Made by a program: the position numbers and the translations under genes. DNA of 64,000 nt from Georgenia yuyongxinii. GTDB taxonomy: Bacteria; Actinomycetota; Actinomycetes; Actinomycetales; Actinomycetaceae. Under the pieces are notes generated by a model, which was given only the letters and a program-made list of their open reading frames with translations, was not told where the DNA came from and searched no databases. The stretch is taken from contig NZ_CP040915.1 of the NCBI RefSeq assembly GCF_006352065.1, positions 2,852,001 through 2,916,000 on the forward strand. The letters run 5' to 3'. Every line of letters begins with the position of its first letter. Position 1 is the stretch's first letter. Shown piece after piece: positions 50,720 to 62,268 of the stretch.

Positions 50720-51847
50720 ATGACCACGGAGCAGACCTCCCCCGCCCTGGCCGACGACGCCGACCTGGCCGAGTCCACCAACGACGCCTCGCTGGAGCGC
50801 ACCCGCCGGCGCAGCGAGGAGATCGAGCGGCAGATCGCGGCGGACCCCTCACGGTTCCGCATCCTCACCGGTGACCGCCCGACCGGGAACCTGCACCTGG
50901 GCCACTACTTCGGCAGCCTGCTCAACCGCGTGCGCCTGCAGCAGGCGGGCGTGGAGACGATGGTGCTGGTGGCCGACTACCAGGTCATCACCGACCGCGA
51001 CGGCGTCGGACCCGTCCGGGAGCGGGTGCTCTCCCTCGTGGCGGACTACCTCGCCCTCGGCATCGACGCCGAGCGGTCCACGATCTTCACCCACTCCGCC
51101 GTGCCGGCACTCAACCAGCTCATGTTGCCGTTCCTCAGCGTCGTCACCGACGCCGAGCTGCGCCGCAACCCCACCGTGAAGTCCGAGCTCGAGGCCACCG
51201 GGGACCGCCCGATGTCCGGCCTCATGCTCACCTACCCGGTGCACCAGGCCGCGGACATCCTCTTCTGCAAGGCCAACCTCGTGCCGGTGGGCAAGGACCA
51301 GCTGCCGCACCTGGAGCAGGCCCGCGTCATCGCCCGCCGCTTCGACGAGCGGTACGGCCGAGCAGGCGACGGTTCGCAGCCCGTGTTCCCGCGCCCGGAG
51401 GCCCTGCTCTCCGACGCCACCAACGTGCTGGGCACCGACGGGCAGAAGATGAGCAAGTCCCGCGGCAATGCCATCGAGCTCGGTATGGACGCGGACACCA
51501 CTGCCAAGCTGCTCAAGCGGGCCGTCACCGACGCCGACCGCCACATCACCTACGACCCCGTGCTGCGCCCGGAGGTCTCGAACTTGGTGCTGATCACCGC
51601 CCTGGCCACGGGCCGCACGCCCGAGGTCGTCGCCGAGGAGATCGGCGACGGCGGTGGCGCGGCGCTGAAGAAGGCCGCCACCGAGGCGGTCAACGAGATG
51701 CTCGCCCCCGTCCGCGCGCGCCGGTCCAAGCTCGCGGCCGACCCCGGGCACCTGCTGCACGTGCTGCGTCAGGGCAACGAGCGCGCCACCGCCATCGCCG
51801 AAGCCACCCTGGGTGAGGTCCGCGAGGCCATGCAGATGGTCTACTGA
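50720..51847 (+). CDS. trpS: tryptophanyl-tRNA synthetase
   Basis: 375 aa class I enzyme. TGDRPTGNLHLGHYFGSLL holds the HIGH-like motif, DEWRP-type region QPVFPRPEALLSDATNVLGTDGQKMSKSRGNAIEL holds KMSKS, and QAADILFCKANLVPVGKDQ the Trp pocket. About 45 residues precede the normal start, a modest acidic/Ala-rich extension. ATG 50720. Located between glgX and the glycogen cluster with no visible functional link. Confidence 0.95.
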   Translation: MTTEQTSPALADDADLAESTNDASLERTRRRSEEIERQIAADPSRFRILTGDRPTGNLHLGHYFGSLLNRVRLQQAGVETMVLVADYQVITDRDGVGPVRERVLSLVADYLALGIDAERSTIFTHSAVPALNQLMLPFLSVVTDAELRRNPTVKSELEATGDRPMSGLMLTYPVHQAADILFCKANLVPVGKDQLPHLEQARVIARRFDERYGRAGDGSQPVFPRPEALLSDATNVLGTDGQKMSKSRGNAIELGMDADTTAKLLKRAVTDADRHITYDPVLRPEVSNLVLITALATGRTPEVVAEEIGDGGGAALKKAATEAVNEMLAPVRARRSKLAADPGHLLHVLRQGNERATAIAEATLGEVREAMQMVY

Positions 51848-51905
51848 CCCCGCTCGCTCCACCGAGCCGGCGTATCTGACTTGCCGGCGGGGCTGACGAG
51901 CGGGC

Positions 51906-52472
51906 TCAGCCGGCCGAGACCCGGGTGAGCGAGACCACCTGCAGGGTCAACGCCAGCCCCACGGTGAGCAGCACGACGCCGCGGGCCATCAGGGCCGGCG
52001 CGCCATGCGTGCGCTCGGGCGCCGGGGCGTAGCGCTCCACGACCAGGGCCACGAGCAGGCCGTAGAGCACGAACACCGGCAAGAACACGGCCAGCGCCAG
52101 GAGCGGCCGCTCCAGCACGCGGAACTCGGAGTCGCGGGAGAACACCGCGCCGGGCACGAGCACGAGAAAGGCGGCAAAGACGGCGGCGCGTGCCCGGTCA
52201 CGGCGCGGCAGGACGCCGCGGACGGCGAGGTAGAGGAGCCCGCCGAGCACACCGACGACCAGGCCCGCCACCAGCACGTCCGCCGTGCCGGACCACGTCA
52301 GCTCGCCGATCACCCCGCCCGAGAGCGTGCGAGCACCCGTCAGCTCCGCAGGCTCGGCGACGGCGATCAGCCGCATCGCAGTCCGCGCGCCCAGCCCCCC
52401 GACGACCAGGCCCACGGAGCCTCCCACGCCCACCGCGACGAGCACGCTGCGCACCCAGGACGGCATCGTCAC
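51906..52472 (-). CDS. integral membrane protein, hypothetical
   Basis: 188 aa with about five hydrophobic helices (~8-28, ~58-78, ~88-108, ~115-138, ~160-180 from the start) and few charged loops. GTG 52472 is chosen because GGAGG precedes it by 5 nt; 52478 is an alternative. Family not recognised. Converges on trpS. Confidence 0.7.
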   Translation of the reverse strand: MTMPSWVRSVLVAVGVGGSVGLVVGGLGARTAMRLIAVAEPAELTGARTLSGGVIGELTWSGTADVLVAGLVVGVLGGLLYLAVRGVLPRRDRARAAVFAAFLVLVPGAVFSRDSEFRVLERPLLALAVFLPVFVLYGLLVALVVERYAPAPERTHGAPALMARGVVLLTVGLALTLQVVSLTRVSAG

Positions 52473-52697
52473 CGCCACCTCCCCACGCCATTGTGTGAGC
52501 GGACACCCTACGGACTTCTGCCGTCACCGTCCTGGGTTCCGAGGTGGTGCTTAGCAGGGATGTCAGGCTGCCCGTGCGCGCGAGATGTCGCCTTGCTCGG
52601 GCGCAGGAGAAGGCGGTTGGTCGGGCGCAGGAGAAGTCGGGTTCACCCGTCGCCGTTCCGGGTGGGCCGGCCCGTGGTTTCCCCTACCGTGACCGCC

Positions 52698-52850
52698 ATG
52701 GAGAGCGTCACGGGGGTCGTGCTGTCCGCCCTGGGTCTGTTCGCGCTGTACTGGGTGGTGCGCGCGGCCGTGAAGGACGGGCTGCTGGACGCCGCGCGCG
52801 AGCGGGAGACCCGCGACGTACCCGAGCCACCGCACGACGTGATCGCCTGA
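52698..52850 (+). CDS. small single-helix membrane protein
   Basis: 50 aa: one membrane helix (VTGVVLSALGLFALYWVVRA, residues 4-23) then a charged tail DAARERETRDVPEPPHD. Small size and simple composition leave it uncertain, but a strong terminator follows 33 bp downstream, which supports a real unit. Confidence 0.55.
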   Translation: MESVTGVVLSALGLFALYWVVRAAVKDGLLDAARERETRDVPEPPHDVIA

Positions 52851-52883
52851 CCAGCGGGCCCGCCCCGACGGCGCCCGGAATGG

Positions 52884-52921
52884 CGAAAGGGTCCGCACGC
52901 GGATGCGCGCGGACCCTTTCG
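52884..52921. terminator. bidirectional terminator before glgP
   Basis: 13-bp stem CGAAAGGGTCCGC / GCGGACCCTTTCG, 12-nt loop, with A-rich and T-rich flanks on the two sides, between a plus-strand small gene and the end of glgP. Confidence 0.8.
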
Positions 52922-52953
52922 TTCTCAGCTTCTCAGCGAGGTACCAGCGGCCC

Positions 52954-55545
52954 CTACTGCACCGGGGTGGCGGCGAGCCCGAGCTCCGTGAACCCGACCA
53001 TCGCGTCGTTCCGGGGCACCACACGCACGGTGTAGCCGAACGGGCCGGTCTCTCCCAGGGCACGCTCGCCGGTGAAGGCGTAGCGCCCGCCCTCGAAGGT
53101 CTCGGAGACCTCGAGCGGCTGCAGCCGCAGGTCTGCGAGGTTGTCCTCCTCGTCCGGGCGTCCGGCGACGACCTGGACCTCGACGTCGTCGGGCTTGAGC
53201 GCGCCGAGGGAGACGTACGCGGTCACCGCGATGCGGTCACCGAGCTGGACCACCTCGCCCACGCCGTCGGCCTCGACGTGGTCCACGCGGACGGCGGGCC
53301 ACGCCTCGCGGACGCGGGCCTTCCAGTCGGCGAGCGACCGGGCACCCTCGAGCCCGGAGCCGCCGTCGAGCTGGCGGGCGCTGCCGGCGGTGGGAGTGTA
53401 GAGCCGCTCGACGTACTCGCGGACCATCCGGGTGGCCTGGACCTTCGGGCCCAGGGTGGCCAGCGTGTGGCGGACCATCTCCATCCAGTGGCGTGGGACG
53501 CCGTCGGTGTCGCGGTCGTAGAAGCGGGGCACCACGGTGTCCTCGAGGATCTCGTACAGGGCCGCTGCCTCGAGCCGGTCGCGCTGCTCCGGGTCCTCCA
53601 CGCCGTCGGCGGTCGGGATGGCCCAGCCGTTGCGGCCGTCGTACCACTCGTCCCACCAACCGTCGAGGATCGAGAGGTTGAGCGCACCGTTGAGCGCGCA
53701 CTTCATCCCGGACGTGCCGGACGCCTCCAGCGGGCGCAGCGGGTTGTTCAGCCACACGTCGCAGCCGGGCATGAGGGTCTGCGCCATGGCGATGTCGTAG
53801 TTCGGCAGGAAGACGATGCGCTCGCGCACCCCCGCCTGGTCGGCGAACTGGACGAGCTGCTGGATCAGACCGACGCCGTGCTCGTCGTCGGGGTGGGACT
53901 TGCCCGCCACCAGGATCTGGATGGGGCGCTCGGGGTCGGTGAGCAGCCGGGTCAGGCGCTCGGGGTCCGAGAGCATGAGGGTGAGCCGCTTGTAGGTGGG
54001 CACGCGGCGGGCGAAACCGATGGTCAGGACGTCGGGGTCGAGGACGTCGTCGGTCCAGCCCAGCTCGGCCGGCGAGGCGCCGCGGTCGAGCCAGGACTTG
54101 CGCACCCGGTGGCGGGCCTCCTTCACCAGGTTCCCGCGGAGCTTGCGACGCACGTCCCAGAGCTCGACGTCGGATACGCCGCCCTCCTCCGGGGTGAGCC
54201 GCCAGCCCTCGCCAGACTCGACCTGGTCGGCGTCGAGGTGGCTGTACGCCAGCTCGGCGAACGCCGGGTCGACCCAGGTGGGCGCGTGCACGCCGTTGGT
54301 CACCGACGTGATGGGCACCTCGGTGACGTCGAAGTCCGACCACAGCTGGTGGAACATCCCGCGCGAGACCTTGCCGTGCAGCTGGGCCACACCGTTGGCG
54401 CGCTTGGCCGAGCGCAGGCCGAGGATCGCCATGTTGAACACGGCCGGGTTGCCGCCCTCGTAGTCCTCGGCGCCGAGCGCGAGGACCTTCCGCAGCGGGA
54501 TGCCGGGCAGCTCGGCGCCGCCGCCGAAGTACTCCGAGATGAGGTCGGTGCTGTAGCGGCTGATGCCGGCCGGCACAGGGGTGTGGGTGGTGAAGACGGT
54601 GCCGGCCTTGACCGCCTCGAGGGCCGTCTCGAAGGAGACGTCCTCGGACTCGATGAGCTCACGGATGCGCTCGACGGCGAGGAAGCCGGCGTGGCCCTCG
54701 TTGCAGTGGTACACGGAGGGCTGCGGGGACCCGGTCAGCCGGGCGTACAGGCGCAGCGCCCGGACACCGCCCATGCCGAGCAGGAGCTCCTGCTGCAGGC
54801 GGTGGTCGGGCGAGCCACCGTAGAGGCGGTCCGTCACCCGGCGGGCGGCGTCGTCGTTCTCGACGATGTTGGAGTCCAGCAGCAGCAGCGGCACGCGCCC
54901 GACCTGGGCGAGCCAGACCTGCGCGCTCAGCGTGCGGCCGCCCGGCAGGGGCAGCCGGACACGAGCGGCGGAGCCGTCGGCCTCGCGAAGCACGGACAGG
55001 GGCAGGTTGTCCGGGTCGAGCACGGGGTAGGTCTCGTGCTGCCAGCCGTCGCGGGTGAGCGACTGCTTGAAGTACCCGGCGCCGTAGAGCAGCCCCACAC
55101 CGACGATCGGCACACCGAGGTCGGAGGCGGACTTCAGGTGGTCACCGGCGAGGATCCCCAGGCCGCCGGAGTACTGCGGCAGGGCGGCCGTGATCCCGTA
55201 CTCGGCGGAGAAGTAGGCGATCGCCTCCGGCTTGTCGGCGTCGGCGAAGTCGTTCTGGTACCACCGCGGCTCGGTCAGGTACCGCCGGAGGTCGGCATCG
55301 AGCTCGCCGATGCGGGCGACGAGGGCTCGGTCCTCAGCCAGCGTCGCGAGGCGCTGGGGGTCGATGGAGCCGAGCAGCGCGACCGGGTCGCCGTGGACAC
55401 GCTCCCACAGCTCGGGGTCGAGCGAGGCGAACAGTTCCCGGGTCGGCGTGTGCCAGGACCACCTGAGGTTCTGCGCGAGCGTGTCCAGCGGGGCCAGGGG
55501 CTCGGGCAGGACGGTGCGGACGGTAAATCGACGGATGGCTCTCAC
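52954..55545 (-). CDS. glgP: alpha-glucan (glycogen) phosphorylase
   Basis: 863 aa, GT35, the shorter bacterial/archaeal type with an N-terminal LAQNLRWSWH domain. ISRYSTDLISEYFGG, YCNEGHAGFLAVERIREL, RRVPTYKRLTLML, and the PLP-region GTSGMKCALNGALNLSILDGWW with the Lys in MKCALNG-type loop. Phosphorolyses alpha-1,4 ends of glycogen to glucose-1-phosphate. Start GTG 55545 follows TAGACT by 7 nt, so leaderless; GTG/ATG further upstream (55563) would lie inside the promoter. Divergent from the glgE operon. Confidence 0.93.
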   Translation of the reverse strand: MRAIRRFTVRTVLPEPLAPLDTLAQNLRWSWHTPTRELFASLDPELWERVHGDPVALLGSIDPQRLATLAEDRALVARIGELDADLRRYLTEPRWYQNDFADADKPEAIAYFSAEYGITAALPQYSGGLGILAGDHLKSASDLGVPIVGVGLLYGAGYFKQSLTRDGWQHETYPVLDPDNLPLSVLREADGSAARVRLPLPGGRTLSAQVWLAQVGRVPLLLLDSNIVENDDAARRVTDRLYGGSPDHRLQQELLLGMGGVRALRLYARLTGSPQPSVYHCNEGHAGFLAVERIRELIESEDVSFETALEAVKAGTVFTTHTPVPAGISRYSTDLISEYFGGGAELPGIPLRKVLALGAEDYEGGNPAVFNMAILGLRSAKRANGVAQLHGKVSRGMFHQLWSDFDVTEVPITSVTNGVHAPTWVDPAFAELAYSHLDADQVESGEGWRLTPEEGGVSDVELWDVRRKLRGNLVKEARHRVRKSWLDRGASPAELGWTDDVLDPDVLTIGFARRVPTYKRLTLMLSDPERLTRLLTDPERPIQILVAGKSHPDDEHGVGLIQQLVQFADQAGVRERIVFLPNYDIAMAQTLMPGCDVWLNNPLRPLEASGTSGMKCALNGALNLSILDGWWDEWYDGRNGWAIPTADGVEDPEQRDRLEAAALYEILEDTVVPRFYDRDTDGVPRHWMEMVRHTLATLGPKVQATRMVREYVERLYTPTAGSARQLDGGSGLEGARSLADWKARVREAWPAVRVDHVEADGVGEVVQLGDRIAVTAYVSLGALKPDDVEVQVVAGRPDEEDNLADLRLQPLEVSETFEGGRYAFTGERALGETGPFGYTVRVVPRNDAMVGFTELGLAATPVQ

Positions 55546-55552
55546 GGGGTCG

Positions 55553-55581
55553 AGTCTAGACAACTTGAAACCGTTTCATAA
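55553..55581 (-). promoter_or_regulatory. leaderless promoter of glgP
   Basis: TAGACT (55558-55553) ends 7 nt before the GTG at 55545; a -35-like TTATGA lies 17 bp further up (55581-55576). Confidence 0.5.
55566..55578. promoter_or_regulatory. LacI-family-type operator between glgP and glgE
   Basis: TGAAACCGTTTCA, an odd-length perfect palindrome inside the glgP promoter spacer, typical of LacI/MalR/CcpA-like operators of sugar genes. It could repress glgP and affect the divergent glgE. Confidence 0.6.
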
Positions 55582-55741
55582 CCTTGCAAACCGAGTTTCA
55601 CGAAGAGCGGACGGTGGCGCCCCGATATGTGCGGGTGCTCTTGGCGGCGCGTTCGGCGGCGACGACCTCGCCCGGCCCGCGGGACCCGGGTCGGTGCTTG
55701 CTCCGGCAACGCCCTGGACTGCTATTTCGTCGTGCTCTCGG

Positions 55742-55747
55742 TAGGTT
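55742..55747 (+). promoter_or_regulatory. -10 box of a leaderless glgE
   Basis: TAGGTT followed by 6 nt and GTG 55754. No ribosome site is present, consistent with a leaderless transcript. Confidence 0.5.
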
Positions 55748-55753
55748 CGGGGC

Positions 55754-58470
55754 GTGACCTCGAAGCCGCGCAAGGAACCCCGCCGTCCCCGGTGGTTCGC
55801 TCCCTTCCGGTCGGCACCACGTGAGGCGCCACGTGAGGCGCCAGCACCCACTGAGGAGCAGCCGGGCGCCGAGGACGCCGCTCCGGAAACGGAACCGGTG
55901 GCCGCCCGGTCGCCGGACGGGCAGCCGGAACCGTCCGAGCCCGCAGAACTGGTCGAGCCCACCGAGCCCGCCGAGCCCACGGAGCCCGCCAAGTCCGCCG
56001 AGCCCGCCAAGTCCGCCGAGTCCGCCAAGTCCGCCGAGTCCGGGGGAGACGCGGCCCAGCCGCCCGCCGTGGACCTCTCGGGCGGGACGGCCGACGACGC
56101 AGCCCAGCCCCCCGCTTCGACCGATGCGAACGAGCCGGTAACGTCACCATCGGCCGACCGCGCTCCCGCGCGCGAGGACCACGCGGACGTCGTCACGGAT
56201 GCCGCGACGCCCACCGACGGACCGGCCGCGCCGGACTCCGCGGAGTCGTCCGCGGACGCACCGGCCGAGGCCCCGACACACTCAGAACTACCGACCGAGG
56301 AGCCCCCGCCCACCCCGGGTGACACGCCGATGACTGCCTCACAGACCCCAGCCCCCGCGACCGCAAGCGGCGCCATCTCAGGCGGTGCCACCGCGAGCAG
56401 CGCCAGCGAGAGCGCCGCCACCGCACAGAGCACCCCCGCGCAACCAGCCGGCGCCGCCGCTCCGCAGCCCGCCCCCTTCGCACCCATCGGCCGCATCCCC
56501 GTGGTAGAGGTCGCGCCCGTCGTGGAGGACGGCCGCTGGCCCGCCAAGGGCACGGTCGGCGAGGCGTTCCCGGTCCGCGCGACCGTCTTCCGCGAGGGCC
56601 ACGACGCCGTCGCGGCGACCGCGGTGCTCGTCGATCCCGACGGCCGCGACCACTCCCGGGCCCCGATGCGGGACATCGCGACGGGCCTTGACCGCTACGA
56701 GGCCTGGCTGACGCCGGACGCCCCGGGCCACTGGGGCTTCCGGGTCGAGGGCTGGTCCGACCCCTACGGCACCTGGTCGCACGACGCGAAGGTGAAGATC
56801 GACGCGGGCGTCGACGTCGAGCTGATGCTCACCGAGGGCGCCCAGCTCCTGGACCGGGCGGCGGCGCGTGACCTGCCCGCGGCCGACGTCGCCGTCCTGA
56901 AAGACGCCGCCACCGCGCTGCGCGCCGACGATCGGCCCGCCGGCGCACGGCTCGCCGCCGGCACCAGCCCGGAGGTGCGGGCCGTCCTGGCCGAGCACCC
57001 GCTTCGCGACATGGTCTCGCCGTCGGCCACCTACCCGTTGATCATCCACCGCCAGCGCGCCCTGGTGGGCTCGTGGTACGAGATCTTCCCCCGCTCGATC
57101 GGTGCGCACCGCGACGACAACGGCGAGTGGGCCTCCGGCACGCTGCGCACGGCCGCCGACGGCCTGGGCCGGATTGCGGAGATGGGCTTCGACGTCGTCT
57201 ACCTCACCCCGATCCACCCGATCGGCGCCACCAACCGCAAGGGCCGCAACAACACCCTCGACGCGCGGCCGGACGACCCGGGCTCGCCCTACGGGATCGG
57301 CTCCCCGGAGGGCGGCCACGACGCCATCCACCCCGACCTGGGCACGTTCGAGGACTTCGACTTCTTCGTGTCCCGGGCACGCGAGCTCGGCCTGGAGGTG
57401 GCCCTCGACCTGGCCCTCCAGGCCTCGCCCGACCATCCGTGGGTCAGCGAGCACCCCGAGTGGTTCACCACGCGGGCCGACGGTTCCATCGCCTACGCCG
57501 AGAACCCGCCCAAGAAGTACCAGGACATCTACCCGCTCAACTTCGACAACGACCCCGAGGGCATCTACAACGCCGTCCGGGACGTCCTCGAGGTGTGGGT
57601 CGCGCACGGCGTCACGGCGTTCCGCGTGGACAACCCGCACACCAAGCCACTGAACTTCTGGCAGCGGCTGCTGGGCGAGTTCCAGCAGACCCATCCCGAG
57701 GTCGTCTTCCTCGCCGAGGCGTTCACCCGCCCGGCGATGATGCGCACCCTCGGTGCCATCGGCTTCCACCAGTCCTACACGTACTTCACCTGGCGGACCG
57801 GCAAGGAGGAGCTCGGTGAGTACCTCACCGAGCTGGCCCACGAGACCGACGACCGCCTGCGCCCCTCCTTCTGGCCCACGACCCACGACATCCTCACCCC
57901 GTACATGCAGCAGGGCGGGACGGCGGCGTTCGCCATCCGGGCGGTGCTCGCCGCGACGTCCTCCCCCACCTGGGGCATCTACACCGGCTACGAGCTCGTG
58001 GAGAACGTGGCGCGGCCCGGCGCCGAGGAGCAGATCGACAACGAGAAGTACGAGTTCAAGCACCGCGACTGGTCCCTGGCCGCGAGTCTTGGCATCGCCG
58101 ACCTGCTCGGCAGGCTCAACGCCGTCCGCAAGGCCCACCCCGCCCTGCAGCGGCTGCGCAACGTGACCATCCACCCCACCAGCGACGAGCAGATCCTGTG
58201 CTTCTCCAAGCGGCTGACGGCCGAGCAGTCGCCGACGGGTGAGGAGGACACGATCGTCGTCGTGCTCAACCTCGACCCGTACACCACCCGTGAGACGTTG
58301 CTGCACCTCGACCTCGAGGCCCTGGGGATCCCGGGCGACCCGCGGGCCCCGTGGCCCGTCATGGCCGCGACGGACGAGCTCGGCGGCGAGACCTACCTGT
58401 GGGGCGCCGAGCCGTTCGTCAAGCTCGACCCGCACAGCCGCTGCGCCCACATCCTCTCGGTGAGGGCCCT

Positions 58471-58474
<4 letters not shown>
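55754..58474 (+). CDS. glgE: alpha-1,4-glucan:maltose-1-phosphate maltosyltransferase with long N-terminal extension
   Basis: 906 aa; the family is ~660-700. The GlgE core begins near residue 244 (IPVVEVAPVVEDGRWPAKGT) with the GH13 barrel: VVYLTPIHPIG, GVTAFRVDNPHTKPLNFW with the catalytic Asp, VVFLAEAFTRPAMM with the Glu. Transfers maltose from maltose-1-phosphate to alpha-glucan. Residues 1-243 are low-complexity: Arg/Lys-rich start (PRKEPRRPRWFAPF), then Glu/Pro/Ala repeats (EPTEPAEPTEPAKSAEPAKS), encoded by a 9-12 bp repeat at 55940-56040. Leaderless start likely. First gene of the glgE-treS-mak-glgB operon. Confidence 0.93.
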
Positions 58475-60740
<2,266 letters not shown>

Positions 60741-60744
<4 letters not shown>

Positions 60745-62105
60745 GCGCGGCCTCACCGCCCAGCAAGCTGCCGGCGACGCTGTCCACCTGGATGGCGCGG
60801 CAGCGGTGGTACACGGGCAAGGGCCGTGAGCCTCGGCTGGAGGTGGTCGGCGCGCTCAGCCTGTCCTCCACCGGCGACGCCCCGGCGTCAACCGGGGACG
60901 CCGAGGCGACCTCCTGGCTGCTGCGCGACGTCGGCGGGCCGGCACCCGTGCTCTACCAGGTGCCGCTGACGGTGCGCCCGGCACCCGTGCCCGGCCTCGA
61001 GCACGCACTGGTCGGCGGTGCAGGCCCGGTCGTCTACGACGGCTGCCACGACCCGGCCGGAGCCGCGGCGCTGCTGGCCGCCGTCGTCGAGGAGCGGACC
61101 CTCGACGGCACCGGCGTGGGGGCCCGCGGGCACCGCACCGGGGCCGCCACCACGGTCACCGGCTCGCGGGTGCTGCGCGGCGAGCAGTCGAACACGTCGA
61201 TCATCTTCGACGTCGCCGACGGCGCGACCCCCGTGATCCTCAAGGTCTTCCGGGTGGTCCAGGCCGGCCACAACCCCGACGTGGAGGTCCAGGAGGCCCT
61301 CGCCGCCGGCGGCAGCACGCGGGTGCCGCGGCCGTTGGGCGATCTGCTCGGCTGGTGGCCCGACGGCGGCGCCCGCGTCGAGGGACACCTTGCCTTCGCC
61401 CAGGAGTTCCTGCCGGGCGTCCAGGACGCCTGGCGGGTGGCGCTGCAGGCGCTCGAGCACGGCACTGACTTCGCTGACCGGGCCCGTGCGCTGGGCGAGG
61501 CCACCGCGGAGGTCCACGCCGTCCTGGCCCGCACCCTGCCAACCGCCGACGCCGACGCCCACGCCCGGGCGGCCATGCTGACCGGCTGGCGGCGCCGGTA
61601 CGCCGCGGCCCGCGAGGCCGTGCCGGCGCTGGCCGCGCATGCCGACGCCGTCGAGGCGGTGCTGCGCGCGGGCGCGGCAGCGCCCTGGCCCGCGCTGCAA
61701 CGCGTGCACGGCGACTACCACCTGGGCCAGGTGCTCGACGTGCCCGGCCGCGGCTGGGTGCTCCTGGACTTCGAGGGCGAGCCGCTGCGGCCGCTCGCCG
61801 AACGCACCGCACCAGACCTGCCCCAACGCGACGTCGCCGGCATGCTCCGCTCCTTCGACTACGCCGCGGGCGCCGGCGCGGTCACTGCGGCTGCGGACCC
61901 CGCCCGGCAGTCCTGGGCCGGCCGCGCACGTCTGGCGTTCCTCGACGGCTACCGCGCCGGCGGAGGCCGCGACCCCCAGGCCGACGCCGAGCTGCTCCGG
62001 GCGCTCGAGCTCGACAAGGCGCTGTACGAGGCGGTCTACGAGGCGCGTAACCGCCCCGACTGGCTGCCGATCCCGCTGGCCGGCGTCACCCGCCTGCTGG
62101 GCTGA
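60741..62105 (+). CDS. mak: maltokinase
   Basis: 454 aa, aminoglycoside-phosphotransferase-like kinase fold with the Mak N-terminal cap: LSTWMARQRWYTGKGREPRLE, then RGEQSNTSIIFDV, the catalytic loop RVHGDYHLGQVLD (~330) and metal-binding LLDFEGEPLRPL. Phosphorylates maltose to maltose-1-phosphate, the GlgE donor. ATG overlaps the treS stop (ATGA). The partner TreS supplies maltose. Confidence 0.95.
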
Positions 62106-62268
62106 CTCGTCCCGGGACACGCGGGACCGCCTCGACCGGAACACGCGGGGCGACTTCGCGGTATCCGGCCGGAACCCGGCCTGACGCACCGGCGCCGAGC
62201 CCGCACCACCTACCCGACCCGCGGTTTTCGAGCCGCACTCACCCTCAGGGGATGGAAGAGTGACCCCC

